From the NCBI RefSeq assembly GCF_014207955.1, contig NZ_JACHLK010000007.1, forward strand, positions 124,001 through 188,000: a stretch of 64,000 nucleotides of DNA. The letters are read 5' to 3'. Both the position numbers and the translations under genes were made by a program. Shown here one piece after another: positions 1-8,834 of this stretch (its first letter is position 1; every line of letters begins with the position of its first letter). The stretch is from Acidovorax soli (GTDB lineage Bacteria > Pseudomonadota > Gammaproteobacteria > Burkholderiales > Burkholderiaceae_C). Below the pieces are notes generated by a model that was not told the DNA's origin, made no database searches, and saw nothing but the letters and a program-made list of their open reading frames with translations.

Positions 1-1655
1 AGCGTCATCAGGTTGGGGGTGGACAGCACATTGGCATCGCCGCTGTTCTGCAGGAAGTTGGCCAGTGCACCCAGGTAGTACTGGCCGTTGATGCGTGGCG
101 CCAGTGCCAGGTTCAGCCCGTTGCTCAGGCCCCCTCCGTTGCCTGTGGGGAGCAGGCCGGTGTAGGTGCCGGCGGCCACGTTGGCGGCAGCGTTCAGGAT
201 ATTGATGCCGCCACCTTGGGTGGAGTTGGTGCCGATGACGCCGACCGTGCCATCGCCCTTCTTGCCGATGGCGCCTTGCCACTGGATGCCGAATTCCGCC
301 AGCTTGCTGGCCGAGACCTCCACGATCAGGCTTTCCACCAGCACCTGGGCGCGGCGGCCGTCGAGCTTGTCGATCACCGCGCGCAGCTGGCGGAACAGCG
401 GTTCGGGCGCGGTGATGATCAGCGAGTTGGTGGTGGGGTCGGCCTGGATCAGGCCGCCGGTGGAGGGCTGGTTGCTGTTGCTGCTGCCCATGCCCGAGCC
501 GCTGCCCATGCCGGAGCTGCTGCCCAGCCCGCCAAGGCTGCTGTTGCTGCTGCTGGAGCTGCCACTCAGGCCGCCACTGTTGCTGCCGCCGCCCGACAGC
601 GAAGGGGACGAGGTGCCGCCGGAAATCGCCGGTGTGCTGGCGCTGGCACCGCCCGTGGTGTTGCCCCCCATGCTGGCCATGGCCGCGCGCAAGGTCACGG
701 CGAGCTTGGTGGCATCGGCATTTTTGAGGTAGACGACATGGATGTTGCCCATGGAGGCGCTGCTGCCGGGCACGGGCGGCTGGTCGAGCTTGTCCACCAG
801 CGCACGCACCATGGCTACGCGCGCCGGGTTGGCGGCGCGCAGGATGAGCGAGTTGCTGCGTGGTTCGGCCAGCAGCGTGGTCTTGAACGAGGTATCGGCC
901 TGGCCCTGGGCGGCGGCTGGCGCGGCGCCGCTGCCGCCGTCGATGAGGCGTGCCACCAGTGGGGCGAGGTCGGCCGCGAGGGCGTTGCGCAGCGGAATGA
1001 TCTCCACGTCACTGGCGTTGGAGACGTCCATGGCCGCAATGATGCGGCCCAGGCGCTGCAGGTTGTCGGCGTAGTCGGTGATCACCAGCGAGTTGTTGCC
1101 GGGGTTCACGTTGATGGTGTTGTTGGGGCTGATCAGGGGGCGCAGCACCGGCACCAGGTTGCCCGCGTTCTCGTAGTTGAGCTTGAAGATCTGGGTCACG
1201 ATCTGCCCGCCGCCGGGCGTGCCGCGTGCCGAGCCCGATTCGCTGACACCCACGCTGCCGCCCTGCAGCTTGGCATCGGCCTCGGGCACCACCTTGTACA
1301 GGCCGGCCGATTCGACCACCGTGAAGCCCTGCAGGCGCAGCGCCGCCAGGAACTGCTGGAAGGCGGCCGAAGGGGGCACGGCGCGCTCGGTGATCAGCGT
1401 GAGCTGGCCCTTGACGCGCGGGTCCACCACCACGTTGCGCCCCGTGATGGTGGCCATGGTGCGGGCCACGGCCTCGATTTCGGCATTGGCGAAGTTCAGC
1501 GTGACGGGTTCATTGCCGCGCACACTGCTGGTGCCCGTGCCCACCGCCGTCTGCGCCAGGGCCAGCGGGCTGCTGGTGAGCAGCATGGCGGCCAGGGTGA
1601 TCGAGGTGACGGCGAATTGCAGGTGCGGCGAAAGGGAGGAAGTGGAATGCGTCAT
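1..1655 (-). CDS. gspD: Type II secretion outer-membrane secretin GspD (3' end outside window)
   Basis: GspD forms the outer-membrane channel of the type II secretion system. The 551 codons present begin with a signal peptide (hydrophobic residues 14-35, likely cut after ALA-Q). Next come the periplasmic ring domains: N0 about 52-125, N1 about 150-212, N2 about 216-292 and N3 about 305-435, followed by the start of the secretin barrel from about 438. N3 carries an insertion of about 75 residues (335-409) made almost wholly of Gly, Ser, Asn and Met. The ATG lies 4 bases after the gspN stop, so it is the last in-window gene of a minus-strand operon. The C-terminal gate and S-domain are cut off by the window edge. 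gspE and gspF are not in the window and would be expected to the left. Confidence 0.95.
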   Translation of the reverse strand, partial: MTHSTSSLSPHLQFAVTSITLAAMLLTSSPLALAQTAVGTGTSSVRGNEPVTLNFANAEIEAVARTMATITGRNVVVDPRVKGQLTLITERAVPPSAAFQQFLAALRLQGFTVVESAGLYKVVPEADAKLQGGSVGVSESGSARGTPGGGQIVTQIFKLNYENAGNLVPVLRPLISPNNTINVNPGNNSLVITDYADNLQRLGRIIAAMDVSNASDVEIIPLRNALAADLAPLVARLIDGGSGAAPAAAQGQADTSFKTTLLAEPRSNSLILRAANPARVAMVRALVDKLDQPPVPGSSASMGNIHVVYLKNADATKLAVTLRAAMASMGGNTTGGASASTPAISGGTSSPSLSGGGSNSGGLSGSSSSSNSSLGGLGSSSGMGSGSGMGSSNSNQPSTGGLIQADPTTNSLIITAPEPLFRQLRAVIDKLDGRRAQVLVESLIVEVSASKLAEFGIQWQGAIGKKGDGTVGVIGTNSTQGGGINILNAAANVAAGTYTGLLPTGNGGGLSNGLNLALAPRINGQYYLGALANFLQNSGDANVLSTPNLMT

Positions 1656-1659
1656 AGGG

Positions 1660-2499
1660 TCAACCCACGTTGATGAGGGAGCGCGCGCCGTTGCGCCGTC
1701 CGATGATGTTCAGAAGATTGGTGAGCGCCGCTTCGCGGTCGGGCGCCGCACTGGCCTCGCCCGCGAAGCGCAGGCGCTGGCCCACCCATTGGCCGGTGCC
1801 GCTCAATTGCAGGTGGCCGCCCAGGGTGCTCAAGGTCAGGATGGGGACTTCGCCGCCCTGTACCGCCAGGCGGTAGCTGCCCATGGGGCGCAGGGTGGAC
1901 AGGCGCGAGGACATGTCCAGCGCATCGAGCTGGATCTTGCCCTCCAGCACCATGCGGCCGGCCTGCCAGGCCGCCTGCAGCCCCTGGGTCTGCAGCACCA
2001 GCTGGCCCTGCGGCTGCAGGGTGTTCCACGGCGTCCCCAGGCCCGAAAGCAGCGCGGCGGGCCAGCGGCTCTGGCCGTCGCCCACCGCCACGCGCAATTG
2101 CGAGAAGCCCAGCGCCAGCCGTGCCTGCAGTGGTTGTACGGTGCAGCAGGAGGCTTGTATCTGTGCGTGCGCGCCGGTCAGGGTGGGGCGCAGTGTCCAT
2201 TGCAGGCGCTCGGGCAGGGCGGTGCGGTCCTGGCTGGCGGTGCCGCCGGTCAGCACCAGCTGGGCCGAGCCGTTCCAGACCGTGCCACGTGCTTCGGACA
2301 GCAGCAGCTGTCCGCCCGTGGCGCGGGCCAGGCCCTGGGCCAGCCATTGCGCCGGGGCAAAGACCACCAGGGCGGGCAGCAGGCCAACCAGGGCACCGCC
2401 CACGGCCCAGCCCCAGGGCGAGCGCGGTACGGCGCCGGTGGCGCGGGAGGAGGAGCGGGGGTTGCGGGTGGCGGACACGGGGCGTTTCGTCCGGTTCAC
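1660..2499 (-). CDS. gspN: Type II secretion protein GspN
   Basis: GspN is an inner-membrane anchored accessory protein of type II secretion with a periplasmic domain; its exact role is unsettled. The 279-residue product has a basic N-terminus, one membrane segment at about 26-47 and a beta-rich periplasmic part. I chose the GTG start because its bases form a GTGA overlap with the gspM stop, which implies translational coupling. No closer ATG makes sense in this frame. The length is near the family's usual 250-260 residues. It sits between gspM and gspD, which is the normal place for gspN. Confidence 0.85.
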   Translation of the reverse strand: MNRTKRPVSATRNPRSSSRATGAVPRSPWGWAVGGALVGLLPALVVFAPAQWLAQGLARATGGQLLLSEARGTVWNGSAQLVLTGGTASQDRTALPERLQWTLRPTLTGAHAQIQASCCTVQPLQARLALGFSQLRVAVGDGQSRWPAALLSGLGTPWNTLQPQGQLVLQTQGLQAAWQAGRMVLEGKIQLDALDMSSRLSTLRPMGSYRLAVQGGEVPILTLSTLGGHLQLSGTGQWVGQRLRFAGEASAAPDREAALTNLLNIIGRRNGARSLINVG

Positions 2500-3176
2500 C
2501 GGGCAGGCAGGGTCAGCACCAGCGTGCCGTCCCAGCGCGGAGCACCACCGGGCGCCGCGCCTGCCGGCGTGGCGGTGATCGGTGCAGGGGGGGCGCCCAC
2601 GGCCGGCATGGCGCCGGGGATCGGGGGCACCAGCGGGCCAGCGGGGGGGGCGCCTGGACCGGGGGGCACCATGGCGGGCGGCGTGGTGGGCTGGCCCGGA
2701 CGGGCGCTGCTGTTGCTTGTTGCGGCAGGGGTGGCCGGAGCCGCTGCGCGGGTCAGGCGGGCCTCGATGGGCACGGCCCGGGCATTGCTGCGCGCCAGCG
2801 CCAGCCACTGAGCCAGGGCATCGGCCGGGGCGGCCTTGAGCGTCACGGTGGCGCGGTCTCCCGCCACGTTGAGCTGGGCGGCCGTGCCCAGGCGCTGGGT
2901 CAGGCCACTGCGCAGTGCGCCGGTGGCGTCGCCCGTGCTGCTTTGCGGCACGGCCTGCAACTGCTGGGCTTCGGCCTGCAGGCCGCGCATGCGCTGCAGC
3001 TGGGTGTCCAGTTCGGCATGGCGCTTGGGGGCCGTACGCAAGGTCTGCAGCGCGGGGGAAATGGCCACCCACCACACCAGGGCCAGGCTCACGATCGCGG
3101 TCGCGCCGAGCACGAGGTTCTGCTCGCGCGGGGCCATGGCCTGCCATTGGGCCTTCAGGGGGGCGAGCTGGCTCAT
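2496..3176 (-). CDS. gspM: Type II secretion protein GspM
   Basis: GspM is a bitopic inner-membrane protein that partners GspL in the assembly platform. The 226-residue product has a short cytoplasmic N-terminus, a membrane segment at about 21-42, a likely coiled coil at about 45-75 and a ferredoxin-like periplasmic stretch. A long Pro/Ala/Gly-rich tail follows at roughly 155-215, longer than in most GspM proteins. Its ATG overlaps the gspL stop as ATGA, so the two are translationally coupled. Confidence 0.87.
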   Translation of the reverse strand: MSQLAPLKAQWQAMAPREQNLVLGATAIVSLALVWWVAISPALQTLRTAPKRHAELDTQLQRMRGLQAEAQQLQAVPQSSTGDATGALRSGLTQRLGTAAQLNVAGDRATVTLKAAPADALAQWLALARSNARAVPIEARLTRAAAPATPAATSNSSARPGQPTTPPAMVPPGPGAPPAGPLVPPIPGAMPAVGAPPAPITATPAGAAPGGAPRWDGTLVLTLPAR

Positions 3177-4429
3177 GGGGTGGTCTCCGCACGCAGCACC
3201 AGGCTGCCATCGTCCAGGCGGCCGGTATAGCCGGCGGCCCTCAATCGGGTGGTGAGCACAGGCTCCTCTGGGGGGGCAAGCTGCAGGCCGCGCAGGCGCA
3301 GCTCGCCGGTGGTGAATTCGAGGCCGGAAGGGATGCGGCCATCGGGCAGCGCGTTGCCGGCGGCGGCCATCATGGGCTCCAGGTCGCGCGGCGAGAAGCT
3401 GCCCGATGCCTGGCGCAGCAGCGCCATCTCGCGCTCCATCTGCTCCAGCGGTGCGACCACGGCCTGCACCTGCGGGAAGGTCTGCGTGAGGGTGCTGCGC
3501 AGGCTGGCCTGCTTGGCGGCCAGTGCCTGGCGCTCCTGCCAGGCCCAGACGTTCAGGCCCGCCAGGTGTGCCAGCACGAGCAGGCCCAGCGCCCAGCGCG
3601 CTGCGCGCCACTGGGGGGCGTACAGCAGGGCGCTCAGCGCGCCGCCGGCTTTGCGCAGGGCACGCGAGCGGCTGTTGCTGGAAAGCTCGAACTGCGCCAG
3701 GTCCCAGTCGCTGCGGGCTGCGTCCATGGCCCGGGCGCTGGCCGTGTGCAGGCTCACCGGGTGGCCCAGGGCATGTTCGGCGAGTTCCGCCACGGCCGGG
3801 TCGGCGCGCAAGGGGGTCGGTGGGGCTGCACCACCGGCAGCGCTGCCAAAGCCCGCCAGGGCCAGCGTGGCGGGCGTCAGGGGCAGTACCGAGATGCCTT
3901 CGTCGGCACCCAGGCCGCACAGGATCAACTGGGGGGCATCGGCCGAGCCGATGGCCGAGACCTCGGGCCCACCGCTGGCCGTGGGGCCGGGCGCGAACTC
4001 GGGCACCACACGGGCCACGCGCCGGCCGGCGGCTTCCAGGGCCTGCAGGTGGGCGCGCAGCCAGGCGCGGTCGCACACGGCCACCCACACCGGCACGCCG
4101 GCCTGGGCGCCCGGCTGCAGCGCAAAGTGCAGTTGGGCCGGGTCGTCCAGCAGGCGGTCTTCGAGCAAGCCCTCCAGCACCGAGCGCAGGCGTGGCGTCT
4201 GCTGGCTGGGTCCCAGGGGCAGGCCGGGCGGCAGTTGCACCTTCTGCCAGGAAAGCGCTTCGACCGGTACCACGGCCACGACCTCGCCGGGGCGTGCGGC
4301 CTCGGGCAGCAAGGCCGCCTCGGCGAGCGCATGGCGCTGGGCAGTGTGCCCGTCCGCCGTCAGCGTATAGCCGTACTGGGTCGATATCCCCGGAGGGGCG
4401 GGCGGCAGGGAGAGTATCAGCGTGCTCAT
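3173..4429 (-). CDS. gspL: Type II secretion protein GspL
   Basis: GspL links the cytoplasmic ATPase GspE to the inner-membrane platform. The 418-residue protein has an actin-like cytoplasmic domain (about 1-240), a membrane segment at about 279-297 and a periplasmic ferredoxin-like domain to the C-terminus. This is the standard GspL layout and length. The gene follows gspK after about 50 bases and overlaps gspM by four bases. Confidence 0.92.
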   Translation of the reverse strand: MSTLILSLPPAPPGISTQYGYTLTADGHTAQRHALAEAALLPEAARPGEVVAVVPVEALSWQKVQLPPGLPLGPSQQTPRLRSVLEGLLEDRLLDDPAQLHFALQPGAQAGVPVWVAVCDRAWLRAHLQALEAAGRRVARVVPEFAPGPTASGGPEVSAIGSADAPQLILCGLGADEGISVLPLTPATLALAGFGSAAGGAAPPTPLRADPAVAELAEHALGHPVSLHTASARAMDAARSDWDLAQFELSSNSRSRALRKAGGALSALLYAPQWRAARWALGLLVLAHLAGLNVWAWQERQALAAKQASLRSTLTQTFPQVQAVVAPLEQMEREMALLRQASGSFSPRDLEPMMAAAGNALPDGRIPSGLEFTTGELRLRGLQLAPPEEPVLTTRLRAAGYTGRLDDGSLVLRAETTP

Positions 4430-4479
4430 GGGCGGGTAGTGCGGATCATTTTAGGCGGTGGCTCCTGTGCTGCGCGCAT

Positions 4480-5481
4480 TCAGCGCAGTGTCTGTTGCGC
4501 CGGAGCGGCAGTCGTGTCCCGGTCGAAGGCGCCGCGTTCCCGCCACAGCGTCGTCACTTCCAGGCCCAGCTTGCGCACCAGGGAGCGTTCGTCCACGGTG
4601 GTGTTGTCCATGCGCAGGCGGCCGCGCACCTCGAAATAGGCCGAGGCGATGGCCAGGTCGTTGGTGTCGAACGGCACCCGGCCCAGCACCTCGACCACCT
4701 CGGCCATCGAACGGAAATGCTTGGACTCGCGGGCCTGCACCAGCTTCTGGGCACCGGCCATGTCCACCCCGTCGATGGCGGCCCAGACCACGTCGATGCC
4801 CGCCGTGTTGAGGTTGACCGGGGTGCGCACGGGCAGGATGGTGACATGCGGCAGCAGCGCGGTGACGGTCGGCGGCGACAGTCCCAGCCAGCCCAGCTGG
4901 GACACCGTCTGCGGCATCAGCGGTGCGTTGCCATCGCCCCCGGTGCGGACCTGGGCCTTGCGCAGGTTCTCCACCAGCAGTGCCAGCTCCTGCGACGGCA
5001 GGCCCAGCCGCTCGAACAGCCGGGTGAACTGCTTGAGGGCCCCGGCCTGCACCTGCCCGCCCTCGGCCAGGCTGGTGATGTTCAGGCGCGACTGCAGGTC
5101 CGTGATCTGGCCCGAGAGAAAGGCGTCGGTGGTGTCGGTGCTGGCGTCTTCCACCTGGGCCACGCCGCGCTCGGCCGCAAGAAAGCTGGACAGGCGGGCC
5201 TCCTGCAGCGGCACGGCCCAGGGTTCTGCCAGGTGGTCGGCGCCCCCGGCGCGGCCGTCTTCGCGCAGGATCAGGCGCGACCAGTCCAGTGCCCCCACGA
5301 GTATCCAGGCGGCCTGCACGCGGTCGCGCTCGGCGGTCTCGACCTCGATGGCGCGCCACTGCTGCCACAGCGAGGCCGCGGCAAACGTGGCCACCAGCGT
5401 CACGGTCAGCATGGCCGCGAGCAGCGCCGCCCCGCGCTGGGGTTGCTTGAGGTCTTGCCGGCCAGGGCGTGTGCGGCGCAT
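4480..5481 (-). CDS. gspK: Type II secretion minor pseudopilin GspK
   Basis: GspK is the large minor pseudopilin that caps the pseudopilus tip with GspI and GspJ. The 333-residue product starts with a basic leader, then a prepilin-like hydrophobic helix at about 18-40 that lacks the usual Glu at +5, as is typical of GspK. A large globular domain follows; the segment near PVNLNTAG resembles the helical SAM-like insert of this family. The ATG overlaps the gspJ stop by one base. Confidence 0.92.
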   Translation of the reverse strand: MRRTRPGRQDLKQPQRGAALLAAMLTVTLVATFAAASLWQQWRAIEVETAERDRVQAAWILVGALDWSRLILREDGRAGGADHLAEPWAVPLQEARLSSFLAAERGVAQVEDASTDTTDAFLSGQITDLQSRLNITSLAEGGQVQAGALKQFTRLFERLGLPSQELALLVENLRKAQVRTGGDGNAPLMPQTVSQLGWLGLSPPTVTALLPHVTILPVRTPVNLNTAGIDVVWAAIDGVDMAGAQKLVQARESKHFRSMAEVVEVLGRVPFDTNDLAIASAYFEVRGRLRMDNTTVDERSLVRKLGLEVTTLWRERGAFDRDTTAAPAQQTLR

Positions 5482-6203
5482 CAGGTGCGTCCTCCGCCCA
5501 GGGTCGGGTTGGCCCAGTCGCGCACGATGGCGCCGGTCAGTGCCTGGCCTGGTGCCAGGGTGATTTGCAGCCGAACGCCGTCGGGGAGTCCGGCGGCCGG
5601 GGTGCCCGGGGTCTGGTCGGCACTCGACAAGGGGTTGGACCAGGTGCCGCCGCGGAAATAGAACAGCTGCCAGTTGCTGATGGGCACCAGGCTGATCTCA
5701 TAGCGCCGGGCCTGCTCGTCGGGCGTGCGCGCCCACTGGGCGGCCAACTGCCAGGCCTGCTGCCAGTCGCTGCGGTTGCGCACGGGCGGAGACTGCCAGC
5801 GCGCCCACTGGCCACCCCCTTCCACGCCGGGCATCTCGCGCCGGGTCCAGGCCACGACCAGGGCGCCTTCGTCGGGTACGGCCGTGGTGCGGCGTGTGAT
5901 GCGCAGCACCTGGCCGTCCCAGTCCAGCGGGGTGGTGTTGGCCAGCGGCAGGATGGCGTCGAGATCGGCGTTCCATTGCGCCAGGGCCGACTGGATCACC
6001 AGCATGCTGTCGGCGCGCTGGCGTGTCTGTTCCTGCGCGCGCACCATGCCGTCGATGCCGCGCCAGCTCATGATGGCCAGGATGGACAGCAGCGCAATCG
6101 CGACCAGCAGTTCGATCAGCGTGAAGCCGCCCTCGGCACCCGGTGGGGCGCGGCGGGGGCGTTCAAAGGAAGGATGCATGGCGGGGGAGGTTCCGGAGCC
6201 CAT
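5481..6203 (-). CDS. gspJ: Type II secretion minor pseudopilin GspJ
   Basis: GspJ is a minor pseudopilin of the pseudopilus tip. A prepilin peptidase site is visible at G26|F27, with the motif GFTLIELLVAIAL and Glu at +5. I took the ATG two bases after the gspI stop, giving 240 residues. A second ATG (base 6179, eight codons in) would give a shorter, more conventional leader, and neither has a strong ribosome site. The C-terminal body has the usual size for the family. Confidence 0.9.
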   Translation of the reverse strand: MGSGTSPAMHPSFERPRRAPPGAEGGFTLIELLVAIALLSILAIMSWRGIDGMVRAQEQTRQRADSMLVIQSALAQWNADLDAILPLANTTPLDWDGQVLRITRRTTAVPDEGALVVAWTRREMPGVEGGGQWARWQSPPVRNRSDWQQAWQLAAQWARTPDEQARRYEISLVPISNWQLFYFRGGTWSNPLSSADQTPGTPAAGLPDGVRLQITLAPGQALTGAIVRDWANPTLGGGRT

Positions 6204-6205
6204 GG

Positions 6206-6577
6206 TCAGTAGCGCCCCAGGATGGTCGAGATACGCAGGATGGAGTTTTCCCCGTCGAGCACCTGTGCATCCACGCGCCGAAAGCTCGGGTTGGGCGTGG
6301 GTCGCACGGTCACGCGCACATCCAGGCGCCGGCCCGCCTGCTCGCAAGGCTGGGTGCTGTCGCCGACGCTGGGCATCTGGCGCGAGAGGCGCATGCGCAC
6401 CAGCTCGTTTTCGGCGCACAACTGCGCGAGCACGATGTCGGACTGGCGCAGCGCATTGCGCGTGAGGGCGCTGGTGGACTGCAGCCCGGCCATCAGCGCG
6501 ATGGCCACGATGCTCAGCGCCACCAGCACCTCCACCAGCGTGAAGCCGCGCTGGCGGGGCGAAAAAAGGGGGCTCAT
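6206..6577 (-). CDS. gspI: Type II secretion minor pseudopilin GspI
   Basis: GspI is a small minor pseudopilin, 123 residues here. The N-terminus carries the prepilin cleavage site G11|F12 with motif GFTLVEVLVALSI and Glu at +5, followed by a membrane helix and a compact globular domain. The ATG overlaps the gspH stop as ATGA. In known systems GspI nucleates the I-J-K tip complex. Confidence 0.92.
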   Translation of the reverse strand: MSPLFSPRQRGFTLVEVLVALSIVAIALMAGLQSTSALTRNALRQSDIVLAQLCAENELVRMRLSRQMPSVGDSTQPCEQAGRRLDVRVTVRPTPNPSFRRVDAQVLDGENSILRISTILGRY

Positions 6578-7002
6578 TGCACCGACTCCACGCTGAAGGG
6601 CCGCAGCCCGTCCGTCACCACGCGCAGTGCCTGGTCGGGATGGTCCCGGTGCGTGAGTTGCACCTGCTGTGCGCCGATCACCGGCTCGGGCCCGAGCAGC
6701 AGGATGGCATTGCCGCGCACCTGCGTGCCCTCCGCCAGCCACTGGTGCGGCAGCGCCCCGGCCGGCAGCCCCTCAAAACGGAAGCCTTGCGGCCCGCCAC
6801 GCCAGCGCACCGGCACGCCATTGGCCCGCGACTGCGCCCGCCCTGCTTCGAGCAATGCCGCCAGCCGCGCCGCCTCGCGCTCGAGCTGTGTCTGCCCGTT
6901 GTCGCGCAGCGACAACGCAATGCCCGCCGTCGCCAGCGCCATGATGCTGATGACCACCAGCAACTCCAGCATGGTGAATCCGCGCGAACGACGGTGTGTC
7001 AT
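6574..7002 (-). CDS. gspH: Type II secretion minor pseudopilin GspH
   Basis: GspH is a minor pseudopilin thought to join the tip complex to the major pseudopilin. The 142-residue product starts with a short basic leader and the cleavage site G8|F9, motif GFTMLELLVVISI. The start chosen gives a leader of normal length; an in-frame ATG about 20 codons upstream is possible but gives an unlikely leader. Unlike its tightly overlapping neighbours, it is separated from gspG by 189 bases that hold a GC-rich repeat. Confidence 0.9.
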   Translation of the reverse strand: MTHRRSRGFTMLELLVVISIMALATAGIALSLRDNGQTQLEREAARLAALLEAGRAQSRANGVPVRWRGGPQGFRFEGLPAGALPHQWLAEGTQVRGNAILLLGPEPVIGAQQVQLTHRDHPDQALRVVTDGLRPFSVESVQ

Positions 7003-7100
7003 GGGTGTTTGCCACGCAGAGCGTACGGTGCTGCCAGCACCATCGCGGGCGTCAACGGTGGGCATGGGGTGCCATCGCAACGGTCGCAGCGCCAACGGAG

Positions 7101-7190
7101 GGCGGCCGGCCGCAGCGCCGGGCCGCCCCAAGCAAGGCCCGGCCCCCTCGGGGGGCAGGGAGCAACACGCAGTGCGCGACCGTGGGGGGC
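7101..7190. repeat. GC-rich dispersed repeat, copy 1 (3' of gspG)
   Basis: This stretch shares three ordered words with 12090-12154: GGGCCGCCCC (7120), CCCCCTCGGGGG (7143) and GGGGGGC (7184). Both copies end right at the stop codon of a minus-strand gene, here gspG. The CCCCC-TC-GGGGG core is self-complementary and could fold in RNA from either strand. It interrupts an otherwise tightly packed gsp operon. I infer a small dispersed intergenic repeat; its function is unknown. Confidence 0.55.
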
Positions 7191-7191
7191 A

Positions 7192-7656
7192 TTACTGCCA
7201 GCTGCCGATATCGGCATCCTTGCCTTCGCCGCCGGACTGGCCATCGGCACCGAAGGACATCACGTCGATCTCGCCCTTGATGCCGGGGTTCAGGTACTGG
7301 TAGGGACGGCCCCAGGGGTCGTTGTTGAGTTTTTCGAGGTACAGCTTCCAGTTGCCGGGGATGGGGCCGGTCGTGGGCTTGGCGACCAAGGCCTGCAGGC
7401 CCTGCTCGGGCGTGGGGTAGCGCTGGTTGTCCAGGCGGTACAGCTTGAGCGCCTGCATGATGTTGGTGATGTCCGTCTTGGCGGCGGTGCTGCGCGCGTC
7501 GTCGGCGCGGTCGAGCACATTGGGCACGATCAGCGCAGCCAGCACGCCGATGATGACCACCACCACCATCAGCTCGATCAGGGTGAAACCCCGGGCCAGG
7601 CTGCGGCGTGCACCGCGCAGGGCAGGGGAGGAAGGCAGGAAAGAGAGGGTGTTCAC
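7192..7656 (-). CDS. gspG: Type II secretion major pseudopilin GspG
   Basis: GspG is the major subunit of the type II pseudopilus. The prepilin site is at G23|F24 with motif GFTLIELMVVVVIIG, Glu at +5 and a long hydrophobic helix. The globular domain includes the conserved DPWGRPYQYL region and a C-terminal acidic stretch that suits the calcium site of this family. A GTG start gives 154 residues with a 23-residue leader; an ATG further upstream would run into the gspC start region. It is the first gene of the minus-strand gsp operon. Confidence 0.92.
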   Translation of the reverse strand: MNTLSFLPSSPALRGARRSLARGFTLIELMVVVVIIGVLAALIVPNVLDRADDARSTAAKTDITNIMQALKLYRLDNQRYPTPEQGLQALVAKPTTGPIPGNWKLYLEKLNNDPWGRPYQYLNPGIKGEIDVMSFGADGQSGGEGKDADIGSWQ

Positions 7657-7703
7657 GGCAGGCGGTCTCGCTAGGGTCGTATCGGGTGAATCATAATCTC
7701 CGC

Positions 7704-8159
7704 ATGGTGACCAATTCATACAGCAAATGGGGCGTGCGCCTGGGGACTCTGGCGCTCTGGGCCGCCGCAGGCGCCAGCGTGGTCTATTGGGGCCTGCGCC
7801 TGTCGAACCGACCCGTGGCGCAAACCGTCCCGGCGGTGGCGTCCATGGCGGCCGTGCCCGATGCCCAGGCCGTGGCGCGCGCACTGGGCGCCCTGCCCGC
7901 CGGTGCCGTGGTGGCCGTGGCCGCCCCGGTGGCCTCCATGGCCAGCCGGTTCGCCTTGATTGGCGTGCTCTCCGGGCGCCACAGTGGCGGCGGTGCGGCG
8001 CTGATCGCGGTGGACGGCAAGCCCGCCAAGCCGTTCCGTGTGGGGACCGTGGTGGATTCCGGCATGGTGCTGCAGTCGCTGAGCCCCCGCCAGGCCCAGC
8101 TGGGGGCCGATCTGGGCGGGCCCGCCATGCTCACGCTGGACATGCCGCGCAAAAACTGA
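7704..8159 (+). CDS. gspC: Short type II secretion protein GspC
   Basis: GspC connects the inner-membrane platform to the secretin. The 151-residue product has one membrane segment (about 10-27), an Ala/Val-rich linker, and a homology-region domain (about 65-145) with the family pattern FALIGVLSG and GGGAALIAVDGKPAKPFRVG. The C-terminal PDZ or coiled-coil domain of classical 270-300-residue GspC proteins is absent. It reads away from gspG with only 47 bases between the starts. A CATAAT element ends 6 bases before the ATG, so the message may be leaderless. Confidence 0.85.
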   Translation: MVTNSYSKWGVRLGTLALWAAAGASVVYWGLRLSNRPVAQTVPAVASMAAVPDAQAVARALGALPAGAVVAVAAPVASMASRFALIGVLSGRHSGGGAALIAVDGKPAKPFRVGTVVDSGMVLQSLSPRQAQLGADLGGPAMLTLDMPRKN

Positions 8160-8249
8160 CGGCTTCTCGCCGGACCGCGGAATCCGGCGCTTGCACCGCT
8201 TGCTTCTCATTACCGTGCCCCCTGTTGGCTTTTTGCCAACAAGAAAGGC

Positions 8250-8834
8250 TCAGGGCAGGTCCGCGGTGCGCCATTCGCCCCATGCCGGGGCCTGCACGGG
8301 CCATTGGTCTGCCCGTGGCAGGGCCTGGCCCGCATGGGCCTGGAGCCAGTCCACACAGCGCGCCACACCCGCATGGGTGAGCCAGACCGCGTGCGCCAGG
8401 CCGTCCGCCTGTGCTGCGGTGCGCGTGTCCTGCAGTGCCTGGGCCACGCGCGCCAGCATGTCGGCCAGAGACTCGCCGCCGCCCGGATGGTGGTGGGCGA
8501 AGTCGGCGGTCCAGGCGTCGATGTCGGCCTTGGCGAGGCTGCTCCAGGCTTGGCCCTCCCAGGTGCCGAAATCCATTTCGCGCAGGCGCGTGTCGGGTAG
8601 GGGCTGCCAGTCGGGGCGGGTGGACTGCACAGCCTGGGCGAGCTGCACGCACCGTTGCAGCGGTGAGTGCCAGACCAGCGCCGGGCCGGGAAGGGCCAGG
8701 GCCAGGCGCTGCGCGCAGGCAACGGTCGGGCCGCTCTGGGCGGGCAGGTCCAGCCTGCCGTAGCAGGTGCCCGGTGCCACCACCGGCGGCGCATGGCGCA
8801 CCAGCCAGAGCTGCACGGCGGGGGCCTCAGCCAC
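8250..8834 (-). CDS. Histidine phosphatase, alpha-ribazole phosphatase-like (CobC type)
   Basis: This is a member of the phosphoglycerate-mutase-like histidine phosphatase family. The catalytic motif LVRHA places the phospho-accepting His at residue 14; Arg13, Arg61, Glu86 and a second His at 154 (WLTHAG) complete the active site. Its start overlaps the end of cobS by 8 bases, so the likely job is removal of the 5'-phosphate from alpha-ribazole phosphate or adenosylcobalamin phosphate in cobalamin nucleotide-loop assembly. The family is broad, so the substrate is inferred from context only. Confidence 0.8.
   Translation of the reverse strand: MAEAPAVQLWLVRHAPPVVAPGTCYGRLDLPAQSGPTVACAQRLALALPGPALVWHSPLQRCVQLAQAVQSTRPDWQPLPDTRLREMDFGTWEGQAWSSLAKADIDAWTADFAHHHPGGGESLADMLARVAQALQDTRTAAQADGLAHAVWLTHAGVARCVDWLQAHAGQALPRADQWPVQAPAWGEWRTADLP

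Noticed and set aside
8223..8240. Hairpin GTTGGC-TTTTT-GCCAAC between gspC and the phosphatase gene as a terminator
   Set aside because: The T-run is in the loop and not after the stem, so it does not look like an intrinsic terminator on either strand.
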